This document shows, in pieces, positions 34,001 to 45,400 of a DNA stretch of 64,000 nt (its first letter is position 1; each line of letters opens with the position of its first letter). Both the position numbers and the translations under genes were made by a program. The DNA is from Sanderia malayensis (Eukaryota > Cnidaria > Scyphozoa > Semaeostomeae > Pelagiidae): NCBI GenBank assembly GCA_013076295.1, contig RQOL01000531.1, forward strand, positions 3,720,001 through 3,784,000. Reading direction: 5' to 3'. A model generated the notes under the pieces. The model was not told where the DNA came from, made no database searches, and was given only the letters and a program-made list of their open reading frames with translations.

Positions 34001-37000
34001 AAGAAAGATTCCAGTAGAATGTCCACATTACGCAATATTAAAGTCTTGTAATTCAAAGCTTGATTGTGTGATTATTGTCAAACAACATTAATTAATCTGT
34101 CCTCTGACTGATTCTTTTGTTTTCGTAGGTTCTTCAAGCATTTTGAGTTATCTTCGGCTGCCTTTCCAAGCCTAACGAAAGACGATTTCAGAAGATTCAC
34201 GTCGGATGGCTTTGATTTTCAAACAGAGCAAGAAGTTTCCCTGGACGACTCTGAAGTATCATCTCTATCCGATTCTTAAACCCACCAGCTTCAATATTCA
34301 AAACGTCCTAAGCTTCGAAGTTCAACATTCAAGCTACTACCAACCTTTATGAATCATTTATGTTGTTTTAATTTTCAGTTTCTTTTGACTGTTATAACTG
34401 GTTTGCCGGGAAGTGACAGCGAGAACTTATGCAAAGCACTCACCTCTCTTGCACGAGAATCCAGCAGGTATTAGTTTCTAATTCACTCACAATACCTCAA
34501 CTATGCATTTCTGTACACACGCTTTGATTATAATGCATCTACTTTTAACATTATGCATTGTGATTGCCTGTGTTTTTCAGGTGGATTACCATGAAAGTAC
34601 CTGGAGATATCAGAGAAGCCTTCAACATCAAAGGTACTATGAGCGTCAGAATCATTTCTAGATATAATGCGGGCAATACACAATTCAACGTTCCACTGAT
34701 TGTGTCTCAATCACTCACTACAATGACACTTCAGCAGTCTGTCTTATGTCTTATCTTTGTTTTTACATCTTTAAGGTTTTCAAGACCAGCTTTCAATGAC
34801 TTACAGAAATCTCACCCAGCAGAAGGGTCGTCCACAAGCTTCAAGCAGAAAAAGAAGAAGACTTATTTTATTAATTCAAGGGTGAGTTGTTTTCATTTCC
34901 ATTCTTTTTTGTTTCGCATTACAATATCTTCACATCGTCTCCATTCGTTTTCATCACTTTTTTCCAAAGGTCAGTTTTTATGAATACCTATTAATTTATA
35001 AAACATCCTAATAGTATAATACATGCACGTTTACTTATTAATGCAATCAGTTTTTTATTTAATTGGTTATTGGCGTAGATTAGTTTGGATTTGAATTTAC
35101 TTGGATTAGTTTAGATTTGGATTTACTTGGATTAGTTTGCTTATGCATACTAAATATAGTAAGCTAGATGTGTATAATCGATACAAACTAAATTAAAACA
35201 ACACCAACTTCATTTTTCTCCACTCCTAATAAAACACCATATTTTTGATTTATTCTCATCTTCTTCCTTCCAGCTTCATCAATATCAAGGATGTAATCAC
35301 AGCGATTGAAGAACATCCAGACCCTGTCATCAGATCGAAATTAATAATTGGCTCTGTTAATTGCTGCATCAACCCAGGGAATCTCTTTCTTTTTGGCAGG
35401 TGAGAGTTGATAAGATTCCATCTTCTCTCCTGATGAGATTGTTGTTACAGTATGTTTATATTGCTGGTACTAAACAGTGTTGCTACAGTGTTCACTGGCA
35501 GAGATCGTAGAGATCTTTTCAAGCAGTTTCAATTACTTTAATCGAACCTGATTGAAATGTAATAGATGGTAATAGTTTGCTTTTGTTCCCTCTCCAGTAC
35601 TTTCATGCCGTTGGCTCTTGAGCAATGCAGATCAGGTATGCTTTTGAGATACCTACAATAGTGGACAGAAGTCTTGGGACGCTAATGACTTTCGCAAATT
35701 ATGCACGTATCCTCCATCCCCATCCTCCCCCAAGCAATGTTGTCTTTAGCGACAATCTTATTTAACATCGACGAAATTCTCTTTGCACGATGATCACAAG
35801 GGTGTGACTGGGTGAGCAACTTTGTTTCACGGTGAGTGATGGATTGAATAAAGCCCGCAAAAAATTTCACAGGTTGCTAGTCTGTTTGCATCTTAACGAG
35901 TGTCCCGATGACTTTTATCAACTATTATATCCATGATACAGCGACGGTTCTTCAGCATATCCTTGCACTGTATCAAACATATTAGTCAGAGACACACATA
36001 GAAAGACCTTTTTATTCAATGAAATGACGCTAATAGCTTCTTTTTGTATGACAGGATTTGTTAACACCGTTATCTTCACTGGATGTGTCGAACAAGATAA
36101 GGTATTCTTCGTATCTCCCACCTTTGTAGCATTTCTCCACGGGCACAGAGCTCAGTTATATACTCAACTCTATCACGGACATTTAGTTCAGAGCTAGCAA
36201 CTTTCTTCATTGAGACAATAGAAAGAAGACGTGTCTTTGGGCGTGGATTGCTTAATTCTGTTGATTCCAGCTATTATGTCTAGTAGCAGTTCGATATTTT
36301 TCCTGGACTCAGCACGAACAATCCATTAGTTCTACGGTGGAACCTTCGTATAACAGATGCCTATGGGATCAATTGTCTTTTGTAGAGGAGTGTATACTCT
36401 CTTGCAAAGAGATGACTAATTTTGATAGTTTTTCGGACAAACATGTTTTCCCGTTGCAGAGAGACGTTAGCTGTATCGATGTTTCCCTTGATAAATGTTC
36501 CACTGTATTTAATTTCAATTACTCGTACTTTATCAATGCAGTGTGTTTGTTTATTGTAGGCCAGCATTTTAGCATCCGCCCAACGTTTGATTCGACAGTG
36601 CAATCATGGTGCATCTTTTATTATCGTCAAGGGAGGCGAAGTGACGAGGTGAAACATTCTTCAATCAAAACTCACCTACAACAATTTACAATGGCAATGG
36701 ATAGTTTTGATTGGATACACCCATTTTTTTATAAGAAACCCTTTATAAGAAACCATAGGCCCCTATTTTCAAAACTTATGAAACTTTGGTAGGAGATTTT
36801 GTATGACTGAAAAAGGTTAAGAAACATTTTATGTTGTTTTAACGATAAAAAATGTTCAAAACAACTTGCGCACTTCATTCCCACAGATTTGTAACAAATC
36901 CCAACAATTTTAAGAAACTTGCTAAGAAACGTTTCGTACCATAATTAGGTATGACGAAGCCCTGGCACGAAAATTTTGCATAATTTCTTTAAAAAAAGTG

Positions 37001-39739
37001 GGTGTGGCTTCAGTTAACCATTAGCGCTTTTCCTGAGTTTGATATTTTTGAAGTTGTTGTGATTTTCTTCCAGAACACCTGACGTGGAAACTATTCTCTC
37101 AGAAACTGTCTTCAGTGAAATAAATGCAATTAAATCAAGATTTATTTATAATATCAAGAGGTATATAACCCTGCATGCCTATACTTTAATTAAAAGTGTG
37201 TACAATAACTTGAGACGAGAAATGCCTGGTGTAAAATTATTTCAAGTTATTCCTGGTTTCTTTTAGGACGGAAGATGGAGAAAATATTGTTAAGCAAGTA
37301 AGCATAATATAATTTCTTATGATATAACCGTAAAGACCCTATTAACTCCCCTCTTTAATAACCCCCCCCCCTTGCTTTTGATATTGTGAACGATGATTAA
37401 TTTGTGATCATTCTATTAAGCTCCCCTTTCTATTAATCCCCTTTTTCATAAAGTCTCCCTGTGAAATAAGCCTTCTGGGTTTATAGAGTTTTCACGGTAA
37501 TCAAGTCATTAAATAATTCTAATTCTGATGATATTTTGCAGTATGATATATCAGTGTAAGATAATATCATGTTTATTTCAGATCACAATACCTTTTTATC
37601 AACGAGTAGATCGAAACAGATTTTTATCCTGCTTAAAGGGTAAGAAAACCTTATTAACACCCGATTACTATATTTACTATCGTTTTCATTGTTCCTTATT
37701 CAAGTTGATTATTTTTATTTTATCTTATTCTATTTTATTCTTTTGATCAAACTGTTTCCATTTTGTTTTCACAGAACTGAAAGGACAGCTTTCAATTGAT
37801 AATCTGTTTGATGGTAACTATTGGCTTCTTGCGATATCCTATCCTATCCTATCTTATCCTATCCTAAACTATCTTTCCCTGTTCTATCCTAAACTATCCT
37901 ATTTTACCTTATTGCATCATATATCGTATCCTATTTTAAACTGCACTACGACGAATTTCTAACCTATTTTATCTTATATGCCTTTCCAATGCATCCCATG
38001 CTATGCTATGTTATCATTTCCTACCCCAGACTCTTCTAAGCTATCCCATAATATTTTATGCTACGCCATGCTATGCTATGCTATGGTGTACTGTGCTACT
38101 ATGCTATGCTGCTATGCTATGTTATGCTATGCTATGTTATGCTATGCTATGCTATGCTATGCTGTGCTACATGCCATAATAAACATCTTAACATACCACC
38201 CTTTCGCATTGCATTCGCAGTGTCGCGCATTGATTAGCATACATTATTTCTACAACACTTTCTTTCATTCACTACAGACGCAGTTTTGTTCATGCAAGGC
38301 AAAATTGGATTTATTGGTAGGTGAATATGGAAGCTTGTTCATTTCTTTCATACAATGTCTTACAGCACATTTTAATTATCTTAATGCTTATAACACATTA
38401 TCTCTACGCTTCATTCATGCGAAAACACGACAAGGTGCTCATGCAGGCATTCTTTTCTATAGACCACAGTGATGTTTACGACTTCAAATGGCACAAGATC
38501 AATGGTCTGCAATCATTAGTGGCAGCTGATCAAACTCTGTCTCCCAGACCCCCATCCTCCAAGAAGAACATCCAACAACAACAACCACAACAGCAGCAAC
38601 AAGAAAGCCAATCGTCCAAATATTTCATTACTTTCTTTGGGATTGGAATCAAAGAAAGCAAGCTGAAAGATGTCATGAGAGATTGGGTATGGTTATGATC
38701 TGTGTTGCGTTTTTGTTTTTACTGTTATGGGAATTGTTTTGAATATAATGACCATTCAAAGTCTATTTACCTGTATATAACTGTGTGTATCTTTCCGTAA
38801 TACAAGTCTTAACTCTACTATCCTGGATCTCAATCATACTATCACTCACCTATCCTGGATTTTAACCAAAGTACTACTCTACTATCCTGGATCTCAACCA
38901 TACTATTACTCTATTATCCTTTAGTTGAGTAGAATCACGCCTCACCGTCGCTTGTATCCTGCTCTGTTGCTTACAATCAGTGTCATATTCAGTTCATATC
39001 CCTGCATACCTTTGTGTAGTAGCTGATTGACTAAATCAGTATCATTTCTCTCAGGAAAAGCAAGAGAAACAAATGGTACGCCGTAAGGATATCACGAGCA
39101 ACAAACTCAAAGAAATTGAGGTAGCTTTGATATTCAGATAATTAATTAAAATTAATATTCAGGCGATTAATACAAGTATTTTTCCTCCATGTGCATTTCT
39201 TCTCAGTATTTTTTAGTTTGTGTATTAACAATTTTCTGTCCTTTTTGTCGTTCGGTTTTAGAGCTGTCACAAGTTGGATCCCTTGCCAGAAGGATGGTTC
39301 TTTGATGGCTCTCAATACGTGAGCTTTGATGGAGAGAAGCAGTTCAAACATCCTCGTATCTTTTCAAGTTTATTTTATGTTTTATTTTGATTTGTTTTTT
39401 TTGTTGGATGGAGAGGGGAGAATGGGGGAGGGGCTGGGAAGGGGGTGGAATGAAGCGGAGTGGAGTGAGGAATGGAAGGAAATGGAATGGAATGGAATGG
39501 AATAGGAATGGAATGGAACAGGAATTGGAATAGGAATAGAATGGAAAGGGATGGAATGATTAGAAATGGAATCAAAAGGAATGTATGAAAGTAGAATGAT
39601 TCTTTGATGTTGGTATTTTCCTTAAAAGACCACAGTATTGAATAAATTTGTGGATGAGTATTTGGCATCATTGAATAAAGATGTTGAATCGTACAATGAA
39701 GCTATCAGCCATTTGGACATGTTTAAAAATGAAAGTTAA
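25026..39739 (+). CDS. DNAAF9: DNAAF9 (C20orf194, Shulin homologue), dynein axonemal assembly factor
   Basis: 42 in-frame exons, 1,136 residues (human ~1,177): 25026-25075, 25265-25341, 25467-25563, 25683-25711, 26107-26231, 26354-26453, 26839-26929, 27014-27041, 27462-27539, 27990-28048, 28435-28477, 28585-28640, 28728-28836, 29374-29465, 29658-29742, 29840-29955, 30077-30110, 30376-30490, 30582-30643, 31007-31036, 31413-31509, 31937-32040, 32447-32648, 32905-32929, 33075-33164, 34129-34255, 34379-34467, 34581-34633, 34776-34881, 35274-35399, 35598-35635, 36055-36101, 36560-36648, 37074-37160, 37267-37297, 37582-37639, 37775-37813, 38278-38316, 38463-38686, 39055-39120, 39262-39355, 39636-39739. 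Family signatures: DSTEIYCNPQNYD, QAYAVEGIGSGGFFTMKHE, SKGILSCKRTYFF, VITGLPGSDSENLC (near 715; a degenerate P-loop without GK[S/T]), LPEGWFFDGSQYVSF. In ciliates the homologue Shulin packages outer-arm dyneins for delivery to cilia; that role here is inferred. Confidence 0.93.
25379..25426. repeat. Short palindrome
   Basis: aaaaggggcgtgac faces gttcacgccccttttc over a ~20 bp loop, inside DNAAF9 intron 2. It may be a hairpin remnant of a miniature element. Confidence 0.5.
27646..27899. mobile_element. GTGGAC-family MITE (diverged copy)
   Basis: Starts tagtgagcaaaagtccccggg and ends with the inverse gtaagtgtcccataatttcgtccctttt, ~250 bp, in DNAAF9 intron 9. End sequences match those of 35661-35922 and 46161-46435. 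Confidence 0.6.
28890..29300. repeat. ATCC/ATCT microsatellite tract
   Basis: About 400 bp dominated by catc, atcc and tatc words (catccatcc, ccatccatctatccatc) with longer internal repeats such as gtccaatccatccaccaatc, inside DNAAF9 intron 13. Its 81-residue open frame is repeat translation. Confidence 0.85.
30142..30265 (+). repeat. Dispersed repeat, copy 2 of 2
   Basis: Homologous end to end with 12932-13056. It lies in DNAAF9 intron 17. Confidence 0.65.
32277..32310. repeat. 10 bp tandem repeat
   Basis: Three copies of accctcaacg in a row inside DNAAF9 intron 22. Confidence 0.7.
32980..33055. repeat. 18 bp tandem repeat
   Basis: About four copies of tatgtagttatgaatacg in the short intron between DNAAF9 exons 24 and 25. 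Confidence 0.8.
33165..33166 (+). other. DNAAF9: Non-canonical GC splice donor of DNAAF9 intron 25
   Basis: Exon 25 ends ctgaaaag|gcatgt. Only this GC site keeps the frame (AG|G, Arg) into exon 26 at 34129. The nearest GT, four bases on, would enter a frame with a stop within six codons. Confidence 0.75.
33360..34030. repeat. 26 bp minisatellite, about 25 copies
   Basis: Consensus ctagtagaatgtccacaaga followed by aagatt, 26 bp, tandemly repeated with point variants (gtctac, gtcgac, gtccac, gtgcac). It fills most of DNAAF9 intron 25, which also uses a GC donor. Units abut with no unique spacer, so this is not a CRISPR array. Confidence 0.92.
35661..35922. mobile_element. GTGGAC-family MITE
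   Basis: ta|gtggacagaagtcttgggac at the left and gtgtcccgatgacttttatcaac|ta at the right form ~25 bp imperfect inverted ends flanked by TA, about 262 bp, in DNAAF9 intron 31. The TA flanks point to a Tc1/mariner-type parent. Confidence 0.75.
37327..37499. mobile_element. CCGTAA-type MITE (diverged)
   Basis: ataaccgtaaagaccctatt at the left and gtttatagagttttcacggta at the right are inverted, with interior repeats of ctattaa(g/c)tcccc. Same layout as 47207-47467. It lies in DNAAF9 intron 35. Confidence 0.6.
37830..38170. repeat. Pentanucleotide microsatellites (ATCCT)n and (CTATG)n
   Basis: Runs of tatcctatcc at 37833-37930 and ctatgctatg at 37998-38165 in DNAAF9 intron 37. Open frames over them are artefacts. 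Confidence 0.85.
39415..39590. repeat. GGAAT-rich microsatellite
   Basis: About 175 bp built from ggaat/ggaatag words in the last DNAAF9 intron. Similar in composition to the simple satellites of other animals, but short. Confidence 0.8.
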
Positions 39740-40024
39740 AGCGCTTTCAAAACTTTTCCAGTTCTTTTGCTATTTCATTCTGCTTTGTTTGTAAATATTG
39801 TAAATATTCATGTTGAATATTTTATTTATCTAACTGCTGGGGGCTGATAATTGTTCTTACTAGTTTATTGTTTTACTCTCTCTCAAAGGAAGAGGATTGT
39901 TGAAAGGTGGGAGAAACGGGAAGAAGTTGCTCTTTTTGATTGTTATGCACCGTGATTTTCTTCCTCGTGCAGGTTGGCCTGAATTGCTTCGAATCTAATC
40001 TGTATGATTTTAGAAGCTGTAGCA

Positions 40025-41234
40025 ATGGCCCTTCGCCCCAGATGTTTTTCATGTTTTGGCCTACTGTTAATTGCTGTTCAATGCGTATTTTATGTTCAGG
40101 CATTTCACTTTGATTTGAGCGAAAAGGATGAGCCATTTTGTTTTATCGAAGAGCTTGAAGATAATGTCAGAATGAGGGGTAAGTGTCGTGTCTGGTCCCC
40201 TCTTTTGAAAACAGCCCCACCTTAATCAACCTTATCAGGTTCTATATAATTGAGTGCATTACATAATATCAATTTCATGTTGCTTATATCTGCAGGCTCT
40301 TATAATGTAACATACCATGGCAGAAATGTTGGTGGTGTGGGCACGGTTCGTAAAATGAAACTGGACGTTTCCAAGCCTGGTGGAAGCAAGATTATATCGA
40401 AGTCTTATAGTGGAATGGGGACGTTTGCTTTCAATAGTGAAAATCAGGGAATGTATGCGATATGTTTTGGTAGAGAAAAGGGCACAGCTGCAGAATTTGT
40501 GGTTGGTTTAATTCATTATATATCTTGTTTTATATAACCCGGTATGTTGGTTTACACGGACGTAAGTAAACTAACTGGCATTTCATGTTTGGAGTGGAGG
40601 GGTGTGTCTGTGAATTTGAATTTCTGTGAGGTTTTGGTGCTTTGCTTGACGTAGCCACCAAGAATTCCTATTAAAGTTCTATTTTTAAAAACCAGCAACT
40701 TTTGAATTCTAATTATTTTTAAAAGTATTGTTTTTTAATGAAAATAGCAATTGTATGCAAGTGTAATTTTTCCTGTTTTTTTTTGCCCAGCTGCTGTAGT
40801 TAACAGCCCTGGTTGGTTAACATTTTTGCAGTTATAAAACAAGGTGTTTTTAGCCTTATGCTTTATAATTGGTCAGTGATAGGTTTTAAAACCTGCAATT
40901 TATTTTCTTGTATCAACAGAGAATTCAGATGCATTATGAGGAATCATTTCTGGATGAAGAGGAGCAGCAGAGGCGTGAAGAACAGTTGGAAAAGGAAGAA
41001 CGAGAAAGGGAAGAGAGGGAGGAGATGAAGAACGAAAAGGGTAAAAAGAAGAAAGCAAGTAAGGGCAAGAAAGAGGCTGAGGGGAAACATGAACAAGAAG
41101 ATGACATGGATAATAAAGGTAAGCAGAAATATGAAAAAGAAGATAAACAGGATATTAGTGAACAGGAGAATAAAGTGGGAAAAGAAGGCAAAAAGAGGTA
41201 TGAAAAAGAAGATGATAAGGAAGATGATAAGGAA

Positions 41235-41266
<32 letters not shown>

Positions 41267-41633
41267 GAAAAAGGAGAGAGGAATTGGAGATAATTTAACA
41301 GCAAAAAAGGCCTTTCACCATCTCATTGATAGATATCATAACATTGAAGAACGACTCAAGCAAACAAAGGCAAGCATAAAAATATTCAATCCTAGTCAAG
41401 CTGTTTTATTTTACTTAAAATATACAGTATTTATTTTTCGCTGTTTGATTATGAATCATTAACTCTTGATGTTTCTTGTGCAGAAGCGAGAGAAACGATT
41501 TAGAATACTGAGCAAGACAACAAATCGCAGAGTTCTCTGGTGGGCATTTTTTCAAGTTCTTGTGCTTGCTGCAACTGCGTTTTGGCAAATGAGGCATCTA
41601 ACAAAGTTCTTCATTTTGAAAAAGATTGTATAA
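40025..41633 (+). CDS. p24/TMED cargo receptor with a long charged insertion
   Basis: Four exons (40025-40178, 40296-40498, 40920-41369, 41484-41633), 318 residues; typical p24 proteins are about 200-230. Signal peptide (LLLIAVQCVFYVQA), GOLD domain (FHFDLSEKDEPFCFIEELED, SYNVTYHGR, GTFAFNSENQGMYAICFG), coiled region, then one membrane span with the p24 signature NRRVLWWAFFQVLVLAA..WQMRHLTKFF and a KKIV tail for COPI/COPII sorting. p24 proteins cycle between ER and Golgi. Between GOLD and coil, exon 3 inserts ~110 residues almost purely of Lys, Glu, Asp and Arg, including ten consecutive Asp. The lumenal part looks delta-like and the tail alpha-like, so no subfamily is assigned. Exon 3 ends at a GC donor (acaaag|gcaagc). 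An in-frame ATG at 40004 could add seven residues, but the signal peptide fits 40025 better. Confidence 0.85.
41370..41371 (+). other. GC splice donor in the TMED gene
   Basis: aag|gcaagc joins in phase 0 to cag|aagcga at 41484, restoring the p24 juxtamembrane sequence. It is the second GC-AG intron in this window. Confidence 0.7.
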
Positions 41634-42489
41634 GACAATTTATTAACAAATATCAGTATTATTTATTGTAAACATGACATCATGTGTCAACAAACAATAT
41701 ATTTACTGCACTCAATTAAACACGTTCATATTTTTCTATTGATGTTGTATTTGACATGCCAATGTTGGTGTTGATGAATGATTGGAAAATTTTGCAATAA
41801 TCTGCTTGTACCTGTTTGTGTTTCGAATTGACTTTATTTACTGCAGCATTTATGCTCTCAGCTTCAATAAATAATGTTTTACAGACCCATCAGATGCCTT
41901 TCCTGATATCCACCTGAAAACCAAGTGTATGAAGCATTTAAAACTGTACCAGAGTCGAGTCGTAACAAATTCTATTACTTTTGCAGTACAAGACATGACG
42001 TAACTGATTTAAATAATTTACTCCATCCTTACCAACGTGAAAGCTTCTTTTTATTTCTTAATGTCTTTCCTAAGCTTCTAAAAGCAATCCAAAGTAATAC
42101 AATTGTATCCATTTCTCTTCATTTCAACATTTGTTGACAAAATTCATGCAGATGGTAGAGTGAATTTTATTATTGTATTAGTCACAGAATAGAGGTATCT
42201 CTATTCTGTGTATTAGTGTAAACTGGGTAGTATGCACCAGGATGCTTCTGACGACATAGTCTGAATAAACTGAGCGATAAAAATGATCAAGCATAAAAGA
42301 TAAGCTGCTTTATAATCATGAGATACAGAGATAATTATCGAAAGCAATTTCTATTACATAAATTCGAGTTTTGCAATGTTTGGGATACAACATCTTTACC
42401 TACTAACGACATTTTGGAGCTGAGACTGTCATGCATACTTGCAAGTTGTTGAATTGAATGGCTTGTTGCTGGTGAAAAATACTGAAGCA
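41634..42489. other. Intergenic or unresolved 5' part of the WD gene
   Basis: The ORF at 41925 has no supporting family match. 42180-42215 holds a small palindrome (agaatagaggtatctctattct). One or more 5' exons of the next gene may lie here but cannot be identified with confidence. Confidence 0.4.
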
Positions 42490-45400
42490 ATGGCTGTTGT
42501 CTCTCAAACAACCAAAACCCGAACAGGAATTAAAAGATTTATCCTGCCAACAGCAGAAGGGGATAATTCAGTTCTTGCATTTATGTATGATGACAAAAAG
42601 ATTGAAGTACATTTACTCAAGGTTTGCACAAACGCATGCATACGCCTTCTCATCCTCTTATTTATTGCCTCCAACTCAAAGCTCTTTCATCTCTAATGGC
42701 CCGGAGGCGCTTAACACCATTTGTGGGACGTTTTGTAGTGTATTGAGACTATACTAAATAAACCACAGTTTGCTTTTCAGCTGTAGGGCTACATTACCGC
42801 CGTGGGCGTCTATTTATTTGTACAATGCGTCACTTCTTATTGCAACGAATTTGTTTAACTCCTTTGAATGCTGAATGCCAGCACTTTTCACTGTTTGATT
42901 TCAATAAAATTCCTTTATAGCATGAGTGTGCACCACTGTATTTGGAAGAAAATAGCTCAGTGGCTCTTGTTAACTCAGCTCACATCGGCCATTATCTGAT
43001 AGCTGTCACTGCAACTGTGAAACAGAATAAGGGACACACTTCATTGGTGTTTCGTACCTGGGACCTGACAAGTGTCCTTGGCTTCACTCCCAAAGAAATT
43101 CATGCAGAGATTGATGATCATACATCTGGTGCTAATCACCAAGATGGAAAGTCCAGGTACATGGTTGAATTGTTCTTGGGTCTCATTCAGCATTTAATGA
43201 AAAACATAGTATTGTGTGTGATAGATTTCCCAATGCCACAGTTGAATCCCATTAAGTTGTATCCCTGATAACACCATTGGGTTTGATATCCTGTTCAATA
43301 GACTCATTTGCATCAAACGGACCAATTGTCTTGTTTTTTGAACTAGTTCATGGCGCAATTACCTCCTGGATTAATTATCTTTCCAGCATAACAATCTAGT
43401 ATAAGTGTTTTGAATGTTTGGTTTTCAGGGGGCATCTAAACCTAAATGAGAGTATTGCAGATGCATCAAATCTTACAATAGACAGTTTGAATTCTGTTGT
43501 GGCTGTAATGGTAGATAGAGAGGTTCTTGTTTGGGAAATGAACAAGGTATTTCTTGCTTTGATTTCATCTTCGACATATGATTTTGAAATATTTAACACA
43601 GCTTTGCTTGAAATAGCTCAAATCAAAGTGTAGCCAGCTGTCAGAGAAACAATATACTATCTTACCCAGAGTTGAGAACCCCTGGTTGTAAAATGTTGGT
43701 TTATGGTTTTTGTGTCATGGTACTTGGAGAAATTGTACTTTAGCTTTATTTTGATGGATAAATTGTACTGTAGCCTCTCTTCAATTGATAAATTCTACTG
43801 TAGCCTCTCTTCAAGTAACATGAAGAGGGTAGCATAGCCATTAAAAATTTCCATGGCCCTAGCCTTTAAAAGTTTGGGATATGTCAGTCTCAGCAGGGCC
43901 CTGGGAAGACTATTAATTGTTTTATGCTCCCGGTGCCCAATCTGACTATGACCCCTTTCTCCAATAGTGTGGGGGAGAGGGAATTAATTTAAAGGGACCA
44001 CTCACCGAAAATGGTCTGGTTTAGAGCCTGAATTACTGGGAATAAAGTTTTCTGGATGGTTTGATATTTCGATGCACGCAATTAATGCTTTGGTTTTATC
44101 AACTTGTGCACCGAGGTTCCACTATTTTGCATTGCAAAGTAAATCTGCATGAATTAACTTTTGCCATTGTAGAATGATGCTGGCGTTTTGAATCTCAAGT
44201 ACCAAAGCACAATTAAACTGAGCGGGAACCGAGACGTGGGAGATATGACTTTACTGTTTGAAAATGGTGAGCTGAGATCATTTTAATCTGAACACTTTTC
44301 TTGTTTGATTATCGAATTTTTTTGGCACATCTATTTCTTATTGCATGTTCTCGTATACATGTCTATATGGTATTTGCTTTGCAACTAGTTTACCAATTTT
44401 ATTCACAAAGCTAAAACCGAAACAAACAAAATTATTAATCGAATAGGCTTGTGATAAGACGCTTGTGTGAAAGTCATTTGATTTCGGATTCTGTTTTTTT
44501 ATGGTAGTAGGTTCTTGGTTTTTAATGAATAGAATAACCAGTTAACTTGTATTATTGGAATTTACTTTACTCTGAAGATGGTCGTTGTTTGTACGACCGA
44601 ATATTTGGATTGCAGGAAAATATTGACATCGTTTTTTCCTAAAATGAAGCTTCTTGTTATTCTATTCATTATTAAATTGGTTGCCCGAATATATATTTTT
44701 AAAACTCTTGGTTTTCACTTTGTGAACGGTGGCAGGTGCGTAAGGGCCTTAATTAATCAAGTTTCTCATCTTCCAGGATTCACTAGCGTTATAATTTCCG
44801 ATATTGGGTCCATACGCATTTGGAGTTTGGATAGCAATGGTATGGCGTATTATTTTTATCCACTGCTTCTCTCTTATTATAATGATTTCCCTAATTCATA
44901 AAACCAGTGTTTTGAATTATGTATCAATTTCTTTGAATTCAATTTTAGGTTGTCATTCTTCGCAATCTGTGTCGATTCCAAGCTCTACGATAAATGCACC
45001 TTCAGTACCCTATCGTGGTAAGGCAAGCTATTCTTATTCTATTTCTAGCGACATGATAAATTCGATCTTTAGCTGTTCAGAGACTTTTAGTCAAGGTCGC
45101 ATTTACCGATGAGTCCACTGGGCCCGCGCCAAGGGGCCCCTAAAATTCTTACATTTAGGGGCCCCCGAACAATATTTCGAAACACCTATACTATGGACTA
45201 CACTACTATGGATTTTATTTTTGTGTTTGAATTGAGAAGTGATGTATTCAAACAACACTGGCTTCATTATTTGATAATATGTGATCCTCTAAATATTTTA
45301 TTGTTCCTTGAATTTGGACATCATAAACTGAGTTTAGCGCCATCAGCAAGTAATCCCAATTTTCTTTTAATTTTATTTCCGTTAACAAATCTTTAGTTAA

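Noticed and set aside
33360..34030. Regular repeat array resembling a CRISPR
   Set aside because: The units are directly adjacent with point variants and have no unique spacers; the locus is a eukaryotic intron.
34400..34440. DNAAF9 GLPGS as an active P-loop ATPase/GTPase
   Set aside because: The GK[S/T] of Walker A is missing; human DNAAF9 also has GLPGC, so nucleotide binding is not claimed.
36337..36792. 151-residue ORF
   Set aside because: It overlaps DNAAF9 exon 33 in another frame and intron sequence; no family match.
21595..39739. One giant gene joining ankyrin repeats to DNAAF9
   Set aside because: The ankyrin gene ends in a stop with a plausible 3' UTR, DNAAF9 has its own ATG in the right place, and its known relatives lack ankyrin repeats.
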